Assembly: GCA_964388965.1 (NCBI GenBank)
Contig: CAYMCP010000053.1
Coordinates: 1 to 26,005 of the forward strand
Length of the DNA: 26,005 nucleotides
Reading direction: 5' to 3'
DNA from: Albibeggiatoa sp964388965
GTDB taxonomy: Bacteria; Pseudomonadota; Gammaproteobacteria; Beggiatoales; Beggiatoaceae
Position 1 is the stretch's first letter; every line of letters begins with the position of its first letter. The notes beneath the pieces were generated by a model. The model saw only the letters and a list, made by a program, of their open reading frames with translations, did not search any database and was not told where the DNA came from. Positions 8,036-15,873 of this stretch are shown piece by piece. The translations under genes were made by a program, and so were the position numbers.

Positions 8036-8356
8036 ATGATGCGGATTATTTCGTTATTATGCGTTAGTTTTTTGTTATCAAGCCAGACATTTGCTTATGA
8101 TCGCACAGTTACTTTTGAGAACAAAAGTTCTTCCACTGTTGTTGAAATTTATGGTTCAAATACAGGTACTGGTGATTGGGAAGAAGAATTACTAGAAGGC
8201 GAAAAATTAGAGCCTAACAAATCAGTTGATATTAATTTTAACGATGGCACAGGTTACTGCATGTTTGATTTTTTAATTGTATTTGAAGATCAAACTGAAA
8301 TGGAAGAAGAACGCTTTAATACGTGCGACTACGGTACGCTTACTATTGAGGATTAA
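8036..8356 (+). CDS. Small secreted protein, function unknown
   Basis: The start at 8036 is set by AGGAG nine bases upstream; an in-frame ATG at 8027 overlaps that ribosome site. The product is 106 residues with a clear Sec signal peptide (MMRIISLLCVSFLLSSQTFA, cleavage before YDRTV). The mature domain is acidic and beta-rich with the motif NDGTGYCMFDF and a second Cys near the end (NTCDYGTLTIED), which probably form one disulfide. It resembles a family of short periplasmic proteins from proteobacteria sometimes mislabelled argininosuccinate lyase. I do not know its role. It is transcribed away from the nif operon and has no operon partner; small stems at 8371-8385 and 8383-8398 follow it. 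Confidence 0.75.
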   Translation: MMRIISLLCVSFLLSSQTFAYDRTVTFENKSSSTVVEIYGSNTGTGDWEEELLEGEKLEPNKSVDINFNDGTGYCMFDFLIVFEDQTEMEEERFNTCDYGTLTIED

Positions 8357-8523
8357 ACACTTAATTTACCAAGACACGCAGTCTTAAAATACTTTAAGTA
8401 TCAAGATGTTTCAAAATTTAGGGCTGCGATCCTGTGATAATATCCAATAACCCACCTTAAAAAAATTCTAAACGAACGCAATTTTAAGTACAATTAGTGA
8501 CTTTTACTCACTGATTATTCTAT

Positions 8524-9267
8524 ATGCCTCAATTTATCAAACCACCAAAGTCTTTACTACGCCACGTTGGACGTGCTATTGCGGATTATAATATGATTCG
8601 TGATGGTGATCGTTTGCTATTAGGCTTATCTGGCGGGAAAGATTCACTTTCATTACTACACATTTTACGTCATTTTCAATGTCATGCGCCAATTCAGTTT
8701 GATTTAGGCGTAATTACTATCGACCCTATGATCGACAGCTTCGATCCAAGTAAATTAAAAGAGTATTTATCAAGCTTAGAATTGCCTTATTTTTACCAAT
8801 TGCAACCGATTATGGAAGAGGCAAAACAAAAATTAAAAGGTGATTCATTTTGTGCTTACTGTGCTCGTATGAAACGCGGCATTATGTACACCACTGCACG
8901 AAAAGAAAATTATAATGTCTTAGTTTTAGCGCAACATTTAGACGATTTAGCGGAAAGTTTTTTAATGTCAGCATTTTTCAATGGTAAATTACACACAATG
9001 AAAGCGCATTATTTAAACGACGCTAGCGATTTACGCATCATTCGCCCTTTGGTTTATGTTCGAGAACGTCAAACCTATCATTTTGCACAAGATGCAAATT
9101 TACCTATTATATTAGATAGTTGTCCCGCTTGTTTCACTATGCCTGCCCAGCGTGAACAAATGAAACAATTATTAGCAGCACAAGAAAAACAACATAAGCA
9201 CATTTTTAAAACTTTATTACACACAATGCGCCCATTAATGATAGATGAGCGTGTAAATTTAAAATAA
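8524..9267 (+). CDS. ttcA: TtcA-like tRNA 2-thiocytidine synthetase (PP-loop)
   Basis: This 247-residue PP-loop ATPase has the signature SGGKDS at 36-41, which activates the target base by adenylation. C110 and C113 (CAYCARMKRG) and C200/C203 (CPACF) correspond to the Cys that bind the [4Fe-4S] cluster in TtcA. AQHLDDLAESFLM is the conserved helix after the second nucleotide-binding region. TtcA thiolates C32 of certain tRNAs. The protein is shorter than E. coli TtcA (about 311 residues), and the last Cys pair is CxxC, so it may be a compact paralogue of the family with another tRNA target. It is a single gene, convergent with dnaA across a 28-base gap. Confidence 0.82.
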   Translation: MPQFIKPPKSLLRHVGRAIADYNMIRDGDRLLLGLSGGKDSLSLLHILRHFQCHAPIQFDLGVITIDPMIDSFDPSKLKEYLSSLELPYFYQLQPIMEEAKQKLKGDSFCAYCARMKRGIMYTTARKENYNVLVLAQHLDDLAESFLMSAFFNGKLHTMKAHYLNDASDLRIIRPLVYVRERQTYHFAQDANLPIILDSCPACFTMPAQREQMKQLLAAQEKQHKHIFKTLLHTMRPLMIDERVNLK

Positions 9268-9295
9268 TATTGTTGAAATATTCGTATTTTTCCTA

Positions 9296-10606
9296 TTAAG
9301 AAAGATGGCTTAATAACTGTAAATAATCTTTTTTCACCTGTACATCTATTTCCTTTAATTTATCAATCGTTTTGCAACCATGTAAAACAGTGGTGTGATC
9401 GCGTCCGCCAAATGCCTGACCAATTTCGGGTAAACTGTGACTGGTTAATTCTTTTATTAATAACATTGCCATTTGACGCGGACGAACAATTTTGCGATGA
9501 CGGCGTTTAGAACACAATTCAGCGACAGATACTTGATAGTAATCCGCTACCAGCTCTTGGATGATATGAGGTGTGATTTCCGGTTTCTTTATCGAACATA
9601 AATCTTCTAAAGTTGACTGCGCACTAGCTAAAGTAATTTTTTGCCGCAATAAACGCGCAACTGCAATTAAACGATTTAATGCGCCCTCCAATTCTCTAAC
9701 ATTGGATTGAATGTGCTCGGCAATAAAGTTATTTACATCAGTAGGTAACTCGATTTTAGCTAAACGGGCTTTCGTTTCTAAAATCATTAAACGTGTTGCA
9801 TAATCGGGTGGTGTAATCGAAACACTTAAACCGCTACTAAAACGTGATTTTAAACGATCTTCCATCCCTTGAATTTTTTGCGGTACGCGGTCGCAAGCGA
9901 GTACAATTTTATTTTTATTTTCTTCTAGCAATACATTAAATGTATGATAAAGCTCTTCTTGTGAACGAGTTTTATTAGCGAAAAATTGCACATCGTCAAT
10001 TAGTAACGCATCTAACGAACGATAACGTTTTTTAAAATCATTCATTTTATTTTCAGTTAATGCTTTAACCATTTCATTAACAAATTGCTCTGCACGTACA
10101 TAACTCACTTTTGCATGAGGTTGATGCGACACAATATGATTGCCCACTGCGTGCATTAAATGAGTCTTGCCTAAACCAACACCGCCATAAATGAATAACG
10201 GATTATAACCACCTTGTTCGGCAAATTGTAACGAGGCAAAATGCGCTAAACGGTTCGACTCGCCAGTAACAAAGCTATTGAAATTTAATTGTGGGTTTAA
10301 ATGACTAATAAAATGATTAGTTCTAAGTTGTGTACGTCCAATAGTCTGTTTTTTGTCATGATGCGGACTGCCCACTTGAATAAGTAATTTTGGTTCTTGT
10401 TTGAGACGGGCGTGAGCGATAACTGCTTGAATATGTTGTTGATAATCTTTTTTTATTCGTTCTAATACAAATTGATTCGGTGCGTACAAGCGCAAGCAGT
10501 CCGCATCTTCGTCCGCTTGTAGTGGACGTATCCAAGTATTGAAATCTTTAGGTGTGAGCTTTTGCTCCAAATAACCAAGACATTGATTCCACAACTGGGC
10601 GGACAC
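9296..10606 (-). CDS. dnaA: Chromosomal replication initiator DnaA
   Basis: A GTG at 10606 with GGAGGT nine bases upstream gives a 436-residue DnaA starting VSAQLWNQCLGYLEQ, which matches the known N-terminus; the longer frame to 10666 adds 20 unsupported residues. Domain I is about 1-80, the linker is short, and the AAA+ domain has Walker A GGVGLGKTH and Walker B LLIDDVQF. The C-terminal DNA-binding domain carries GGRDHTTVLHGCKTI, the DnaA-box signature. It initiates replication at oriC. Unusually, dnaN, recF, gyrB and rpmH do not flank it; its neighbours are ttcA (convergent) and tcdA (divergent). No DnaA box (TTATNCACA) was found in the upstream gap. Confidence 0.95.
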   Translation of the reverse strand: MSAQLWNQCLGYLEQKLTPKDFNTWIRPLQADEDADCLRLYAPNQFVLERIKKDYQQHIQAVIAHARLKQEPKLLIQVGSPHHDKKQTIGRTQLRTNHFISHLNPQLNFNSFVTGESNRLAHFASLQFAEQGGYNPLFIYGGVGLGKTHLMHAVGNHIVSHQPHAKVSYVRAEQFVNEMVKALTENKMNDFKKRYRSLDALLIDDVQFFANKTRSQEELYHTFNVLLEENKNKIVLACDRVPQKIQGMEDRLKSRFSSGLSVSITPPDYATRLMILETKARLAKIELPTDVNNFIAEHIQSNVRELEGALNRLIAVARLLRQKITLASAQSTLEDLCSIKKPEITPHIIQELVADYYQVSVAELCSKRRHRKIVRPRQMAMLLIKELTSHSLPEIGQAFGGRDHTTVLHGCKTIDKLKEIDVQVKKDYLQLLSHLS

Positions 10607-11099
10607 GATTAATTTACCTCCAAGGTAAGTTTTTAAAGTCAATGAGTTAATTAACAATTTAGACAATTACCATTAAGAAATGTCTATACTGCATTGTATT
10701 AATGTATAAAAAAGAAGGATTTTTATTTTATCAAGTTATTTCAAAGTGTTAAAAGCAATTGAGCTGACTAAAAGTTCTGCAAGGAATAGTTGTTGAATAA
10801 CTGATGTGCAGTTTATACTCGATTACTAAAACAATCTAGTGTCTTTGTGATTGGTTGGTTTATAGGGTTATTTTGCTTTTAAAATCAATATGTTATTTCA
10901 AATTAATTAAAACGCTAGTACAGCACAATATCCTCGTTAGTTGCTATCGAAATATTAAAAAATATTAAATTTTTACCAAAAGTTGCCCTAAGTATTGAAT
11001 CTAAGGCACATGAGTGCAAAATTTTATTTTACAAGTAATTGACAGCTTAATATGATGGCTTAAAATCATTTTGTAATTCATCATTTAGCCATTTCTAAC
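10607..11099. other. dnaA-tcdA divergent intergenic region
   Basis: This AT-rich 493-base gap carries the dnaA ribosome site (ACCTCC at 10616-10621 as read on this strand) and a candidate tcdA promoter at 11039-11066. I looked for TTATNCACA on both strands and for a 13-mer-like AT cluster with boxes, and saw no oriC structure. There is no RNA gene I recognise. Confidence 0.6.
11039..11066 (+). promoter_or_regulatory. Candidate sigma-70 promoter of tcdA
   Basis: TTGACA (11039-11044), 16 bases, then TAAAAT (11061-11066), placed about 33 bases before the tcdA ATG. Confidence 0.55.
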
Positions 11100-11834
11100 A
11101 TGTCAGAACATTTTTTTTCTCGGACTGAAATTTTACTCAATGCTGATATATTAAGCCAACTTATTGAACGACATATTTTTATTGCGGGCTTGGGTGGTGT
11201 AGGTAGTTTTGTCGCTGAATCATTAGGTAGAATAGGCTTTAAACATTTAACCCTTCTCGATCACGATAAAGTCGTTATATCTAATTTAAATCGTCAATTA
11301 GTTGCACTACACTCCACATTAGGACAAAATAAAGCAGAAGTAATGGCAGCACGATTATATGATATTAATCCTAATGTTAAATTAACAGTTATGACCCACT
11401 TTCTTGAAAAAGATCAAACTGATGATTTAATTAAAAATAATAATTTTGATTTTGTTGTAGACTGTATAGACTCAATTGCTTGTAAGGCGGCGTTAGTGGC
11501 TTCGTGTATTCAGCAACAGGTTTATGTTGCGTCAAGTATGGGCGCGGGTAATCGACTGGACGTAAGTAAAGTGAAAGTCGCAAAACTCAATCAAACTAAA
11601 CATTGCGCCTTAGCGAGAGAAATGCGCAGACAGCTTAAAATAATGGGGGTAAAAACTAATTATCCTGTTGTTTATTCAGAGGAATTAGCGCAGCAGCCAT
11701 TGCCACATCAATCCGTATCAGGACATCCAGGACGACCGCGTGCTACAAATGGGACGATTTCATACATGCCTGCATTATTCGGTATGATGTTAGCGGGTGT
11801 CGTGGTGCAAAGTCTATTAGAAACGATTGAATAA
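11100..11834 (+). CDS. tcdA: tRNA threonylcarbamoyladenosine dehydratase TcdA
   Basis: This 244-residue ThiF/E1-like enzyme activates the carboxylate of t6A37 in tRNA with ATP and closes it to the cyclic form ct6A. Seen are the nucleotide-binding GLGGVGSF (residues 30-37), LLDHDKVVISNLNRQ, which lines the ATP site, and the family tail SVSGHPGRPRATNGTISYMP. The Cys in TKHCALAREMRRQLK is in the catalytic-loop region. The lack of the ThiF/MoeB zinc CxxC pairs supports TcdA over MoeB. It is transcribed from its own likely promoter; metX follows after 124 bases. Confidence 0.9.
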   Translation: MSEHFFSRTEILLNADILSQLIERHIFIAGLGGVGSFVAESLGRIGFKHLTLLDHDKVVISNLNRQLVALHSTLGQNKAEVMAARLYDINPNVKLTVMTHFLEKDQTDDLIKNNNFDFVVDCIDSIACKAALVASCIQQQVYVASSMGAGNRLDVSKVKVAKLNQTKHCALAREMRRQLKIMGVKTNYPVVYSEELAQQPLPHQSVSGHPGRPRATNGTISYMPALFGMMLAGVVVQSLLETIE

Positions 11835-11958
11835 TTATCATTTTTTAAGCGAAAGTTGATTGTATGAGATTTTATTTTTTGCACAAGCTGAATTATCACA
11901 TCAATGTTTGTTAGAATTTAAAAGATTGGACTATACAATAAAAAATAAGGAATACGCC

Positions 11959-13089
11959 ATGACCATACCACCAGATAGCGTTGGCATTATTACGCCACAA
12001 ACCTATCATTTCGTAGAACCACTTCAACTTAAATGCCAGCGTACCTTACCACACTACGATATTATTTATGAAACTTATGGTAAATTAAATGCAAATCGTT
12101 CAAATGCCATTCTTATTTGCCACGCACTAAGTGGTGATCATCACGCGGCAGGTTATCATAGTCCAGAAGATAAAAAACCGGGCTGGTGGAATAATTATAT
12201 AGGACCGGGTAAACCTATTGATACGAATCGTTTTTTTGTTGTTTCATTAAACAATTTAGGTGGCTGTAAAGGCTCTACAGGTCCCACGTCTATCAACCCT
12301 GAAACCAATAAACCTTATGGTCCAGATTTCCCTTTGATTACGGTGGAAGATTGGGTGCAAAGTCAAGTCCGTTTAGCGAATGTATTAGATATTCAACAGT
12401 GGGCTGCCGTAATCGGTGGGAGTTTAGGCGGAATGCAAGCATTACAATGGGCAATAGATTATCCAAACAAATTACGCCATTGTGTTATTATCGCCGCCGC
12501 CCCCAAATTATCGGCACAAAATATTGCTTTTAACGAAATTGCACGCCGCGCAATTATGTCTGACCCGGAATTTCATGACGGTCATTATTACGAGTATAAT
12601 ACAATACCAAGACGTGGATTAATGTTGGCACGGATGCTGGGACATGTAACTTATTTATCTGATGATTTAATGAAATCTAAATTTGGTCGAGAATTACGCG
12701 GCGGCACAATTAAGTTTGGTTTTGATGTTGAATTCCAAGTTGAAAGTTATTTGCGCTATCAAGGTGAGGCATTTGTTAATCGATTTGATGCGAACACTTA
12801 TCTGTTAATGACAAAAGCATTAGATTACTTTGATCCCGCCTACAATTATAATGATAAACTTGTTGACGCATTATCAGTAGCCAAAGCTAAATTTTTAGTT
12901 ATATCTTTTACCAGCGATTGGCGATTTTCGCCAGAACGTTCTGAAGAAATTGTGAAAGCACTGGTAGATGGTCGCAAATCTGTAAGCTATGTAAAAATTA
13001 ACGCGAATCACGGTCATGACGCTTTCTTAATGCCAATACCGCACTACACTAAAGTATTTTCATCTTATATGCAACGTATTGAAATATGA
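11959..13089 (+). CDS. metX: Homoserine O-acyltransferase MetX
   Basis: The start at 11959 (MTIPPDSVGIITPQ) has an AAGGA site and gives 376 residues, the normal length; the frame is open back to 11860 but that extension is not MetX-like. It is an alpha/beta-hydrolase fold enzyme with nucleophile Ser155 in GGSLGGMQ and the rest of the triad at Asp320 (SDWRFSPE) and His353 (HGHDAFL). It acylates homoserine in methionine synthesis. Gammaproteobacterial MetX next to MetW often uses succinyl-CoA, so the acyl donor could be acetyl- or succinyl-CoA; the sequence alone does not let me decide. It overlaps the metW region at the ATGA junction and forms an operon with it. Confidence 0.92.
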   Translation: MTIPPDSVGIITPQTYHFVEPLQLKCQRTLPHYDIIYETYGKLNANRSNAILICHALSGDHHAAGYHSPEDKKPGWWNNYIGPGKPIDTNRFFVVSLNNLGGCKGSTGPTSINPETNKPYGPDFPLITVEDWVQSQVRLANVLDIQQWAAVIGGSLGGMQALQWAIDYPNKLRHCVIIAAAPKLSAQNIAFNEIARRAIMSDPEFHDGHYYEYNTIPRRGLMLARMLGHVTYLSDDLMKSKFGRELRGGTIKFGFDVEFQVESYLRYQGEAFVNRFDANTYLLMTKALDYFDPAYNYNDKLVDALSVAKAKFLVISFTSDWRFSPERSEEIVKALVDGRKSVSYVKINANHGHDAFLMPIPHYTKVFSSYMQRIEI

Positions 13090-13100
13090 GGAAAATTAGC

Positions 13101-13715
13101 ATGATTAATCTACGCAGTGATTTAGCTTTAATTAGTGAATGGATACAACCCAAATCACATATTTTAGATTTAGGTTGTGGCGACGGTATTTTACTGAAAC
13201 ATTTAAGTGAAACGCGCCAAGTGAGTGGTTACGGTTTGGAAATTAGTGAAAGTAATATTGAAAATTGTGTGCTAAATGGCGTGAATGTGATTCATTTTGA
13301 TTTAGATGATTTAAACAAAGGGTTATGTGATTTTTTGCACGGTAGTTTTGATTATGTCGTCATGAGCCAAGCGTTACAAATGATTCGTCGTCCTGATTTA
13401 TTATTGTTGGAAATGTTACGTGTCGGTCGGCAAGGTATTGTAACATTTCCTAATTTTGGACATTGGACTTGTCGCGTTTCGCTCGGTTTGCGCGGTGTGA
13501 TGCCGATCTCACCTGCTTTGCCAAATGAATGGTACGATACTGAAAATATTCATCTATGTACGATTCGAGATTTTGAAAAATTGTGTACCAGTTTGGGTAT
13601 TGAAATTACTCGTAGAGCAGTGGTTGATCCAGATCATCGTACACGATTATTAATGAATATCGCACCGAATTTATTCGGTGAAATTGCAATTTATCAGATT
13701 CAAAAAAGTAAATGA
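13101..13715 (+). CDS. metW: Methionine biosynthesis protein MetW
   Basis: This 204-residue class I methyltransferase-fold protein has motif I ILDLGCGDGILLKHL near residues 20-34 and the MetW-specific GIVTFPNFGHWTCRVSLGLR. MetW forms a complex with MetX and is required for full acyltransferase activity in many bacteria. Two starts are possible: ATG at 13086, overlapping the metX stop as ATGA, or ATG at 13101, which has GAGG at a good distance and matches the usual MetW N-terminus (MINLRSDLALI). I prefer 13101. It is convergent with ilvD; two small palindromes lie in between. Confidence 0.9.
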   Translation: MINLRSDLALISEWIQPKSHILDLGCGDGILLKHLSETRQVSGYGLEISESNIENCVLNGVNVIHFDLDDLNKGLCDFLHGSFDYVVMSQALQMIRRPDLLLLEMLRVGRQGIVTFPNFGHWTCRVSLGLRGVMPISPALPNEWYDTENIHLCTIRDFEKLCTSLGIEITRRAVVDPDHRTRLLMNIAPNLFGEIAIYQIQKSK

Positions 13716-13723
13716 CACGATTT

Positions 13724-13774
13724 GCAAAACAAGTCTTGCGCTGATTTAAACATAATTCGCAAAACGAGTTTTGC
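13724..13774. repeat. Two small palindromes between metW and ilvD
   Basis: GCAAAAC-AA-GTCTTGC (13724-13739) and GCAAAAC-GA-GTTTTGC (13759-13774, perfect 7-base arms) lie between convergent genes. They are the best copies of a dispersed element also at 4483-4498 and 6487-6502, and may serve as a two-way terminator. Confidence 0.6.
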
Positions 13775-13798
13775 ACACCACCTGATTGAGTTTAAAAA

Positions 13799-15484
13799 TT
13801 ATTCATCGGTTACGCAGCCTTCGGAGGCATTTTTGACAACTTTGATGTATTTGTACAATGTACCACGTTTAGCTTTATACTCAGGCATTTGCCAAGTTGC
13901 TTGACGTTTTGCCATTTCTGCGTCGTCTACGTCAACGTTTAACAAATTGTATTCCGCATCAATTGTGACCATATCGCCATTTTTAACTAAGGCAATTGGA
14001 CCACCTTCTTGCGCCTCTGGCACGATATGACCAACGATAAAACCATGTGACCCACCAGAAAAACGTCCATCAGTTAATAAAGCGACATCTGAACCTAAAC
14101 CTGCGCCCATAATTGCGGAAGTGGGTGTCAACATTTCTGGCATACCCGGTCCACCTTTTGGTCCTTCGTAGCGGATGATGATGACATCACCTTTTACAAT
14201 CTGTTTATTTTCCAATGCGGTGAGCATATCTTCTTCACAATCATATACTTTGGCGGGACCTGAAAAAAATAAGCCTTCTTTACCAGTAATTTTTGCAACT
14301 GCGCCTTCTGGTGCTAAATTACCTTTTAAAATTTGAATATGTCCAGAGGCTTTAATCGGTTTATCCAACGGGTGAATCACATCTTGTTGTGTCATATCAA
14401 TAGGCTTAATGTCCGCTAAATTTTCTGCAATCGTTTGACCTGTCACGGTGAGACAATCACCGTTTAATAAACCTTCATTCAGTAAATATTTCATTACCGC
14501 AGGTGTGCCACCAATATTGTGTACATCTTCCATCACATATTTACCACTTGGTTTTAAATCTGCGATAAATGGAATGCGATCACTTACAGCTTGAAAATCA
14601 TCGATTGTCAAATTCACGTCCACTGAACGCGCCATTGCAATTAAATGTAATACCGCATTAGTTGAGCCACCCAACGCCATAACCATTATCATTGCATTTT
14701 CAAACGCTTCACGGCTCATAATATCGCGCGGTTTAATGTCCTTTTCGAGTAAATTGTAAATTGCTTGACCCACGTCTAAACATTCTTGAATTTTTTGTTG
14801 ATCGACTGCGGGCGTTGAAGAACTATAAGGTAAACTCATGCCTAATGCTTCAATTGCAGTCGCCATTGTATTTGCGGTATACATTCCACCACAAGCACCG
14901 GCTCCCGGAATGGAACAACTCACAATGGTTTGACGTTCTTCCTCAGTAATATTGCCCGCTAAATACGCACCATAGGATTGAAAAGCGGAAACGACATCTA
15001 AAGGTTGTTTTTTCTTATCGTAACCCGGTTTAATCGTACCACCATACACCATAATCGAAGGGCGATTTAAACGTCCCATTGCCATAATGCAGCCCGGCAT
15101 GTTTTTATCGCAACCGGGAATGGAAATATTTGCATCATACCATTGCGCACTCATCACAGTTTCGATAGAGTCTGCAATGATGTCACGGGATTGTAGGGAA
15201 TAACTCATGCCGCGTGTACCCATAGAAATACCGTCACTTACTCCAATCGTATTAAAACGCATTCCCACCAAACCCGCTGCAATCACACCTTCTTTGACTT
15301 TCGTTGCTAAATCCATCAAGTGCATGTTACATGTGTTACCGTCATACCAAACGCTAGAAATCCCAACTTGAGCTTTTTGCATATCTTTTTGCGTCAAACC
15401 GGTACCATATAGCATAGCTTGCGACGCACCTTGCGATTTGGGTTGAGTGATTTTGGCACTGATCTTATTTAAATTATTGGACAT
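13799..15484 (-). CDS. ilvD: Dihydroxy-acid dehydratase
   Basis: This 561-residue IlvD converts dihydroxy-acids to 2-keto acids in isoleucine/valine synthesis using an Fe-S cluster. Cluster Cys regions are in WYDGNTCNMHL, IPGCDKNMPG and GAGACGGMYTANTMA. The C-terminal GGPGMPEMLTPTSAIMGAG and TDGRFSGGSHGF motifs are intact. GGAGA precedes the ATG at 15484. Its upstream region contains an exact 80-bp tandem duplication (15546-15705) and then the first purL-tail repeat, so its promoter lies at the edge of the accessory zone. Confidence 0.96.
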   Translation of the reverse strand: MSNNLNKISAKITQPKSQGASQAMLYGTGLTQKDMQKAQVGISSVWYDGNTCNMHLMDLATKVKEGVIAAGLVGMRFNTIGVSDGISMGTRGMSYSLQSRDIIADSIETVMSAQWYDANISIPGCDKNMPGCIMAMGRLNRPSIMVYGGTIKPGYDKKKQPLDVVSAFQSYGAYLAGNITEEERQTIVSCSIPGAGACGGMYTANTMATAIEALGMSLPYSSSTPAVDQQKIQECLDVGQAIYNLLEKDIKPRDIMSREAFENAMIMVMALGGSTNAVLHLIAMARSVDVNLTIDDFQAVSDRIPFIADLKPSGKYVMEDVHNIGGTPAVMKYLLNEGLLNGDCLTVTGQTIAENLADIKPIDMTQQDVIHPLDKPIKASGHIQILKGNLAPEGAVAKITGKEGLFFSGPAKVYDCEEDMLTALENKQIVKGDVIIIRYEGPKGGPGMPEMLTPTSAIMGAGLGSDVALLTDGRFSGGSHGFIVGHIVPEAQEGGPIALVKNGDMVTIDAEYNLLNVDVDDAEMAKRQATWQMPEYKAKRGTLYKYIKVVKNASEGCVTDE

Positions 15485-15545
15485 CCGCTATCTCCAAATA
15501 TGACAATTATTAAACGACAAAATTTTAGGGCTTCTTTAAAACTGA

Positions 15546-15705
15546 ATTTACAATTTACTGCAAAAAAGCCTTTAGATAAACAATTTTACAGCAATATTCG
15601 ATTTAGCAATTTAGAAGCTCACATTATTTACAATTTACTGCAAAAAAGCCTTTAAATAAACAATTTTACAGCAATATTCGATTTAGCAATTTAGAAGCTC
15701 ACATT
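15546..15705. repeat. 80-bp tandem duplication upstream of ilvD
   Basis: Two head-to-tail copies, 15546-15625 and 15626-15705, differ at one base (TTTAGATAAA versus TTTAAATAAA). The high identity implies a recent duplication. It may duplicate ilvD promoter or leader sequence. Confidence 0.92.
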
Positions 15706-15710
15706 ATTGA

Positions 15711-15763
15711 GTTGGGTAGTTTTTGCTAAACTGAGAGGTATAGGCTTTGGCTTGTGCCGCTTT
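15711..15763 (+). repeat. purL-tail repeat, copy 1 (array left end)
   Basis: Contains GTTGGGTAG-TTTTTGCTAA and the hairpin part AGAGGTAT...GTGCCGCT, with a mismatch that weakens the stem. It is followed by AAAGGAGAATATT, which resembles the ribosome-site segment after copy 2, but no antitoxin start follows. The 5' PurL-coding part is lost. It shares ATTGAGTTGGGT only with copy 6 at the other end. Confidence 0.8.
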
Positions 15764-15873
15764 GAATATCAAAGGAGAATATTATATTTACACATCACGC
15801 TGCGTAAATACTTCACCAAAAATCGATAAATAAGTTAAAATCCATTCCTGTTTCCCCAAAAAATATCATCACT

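Noticed and set aside
10607..11099. oriC next to dnaA
   Set aside because: No DnaA boxes or recognisable 13-mer array on either strand by eye.
15546..15763. CRISPR-like repeats upstream of the R-M gene
   Set aside because: Only two 80-bp units, directly adjacent with no spacers and no cas genes; this is a tandem duplication.
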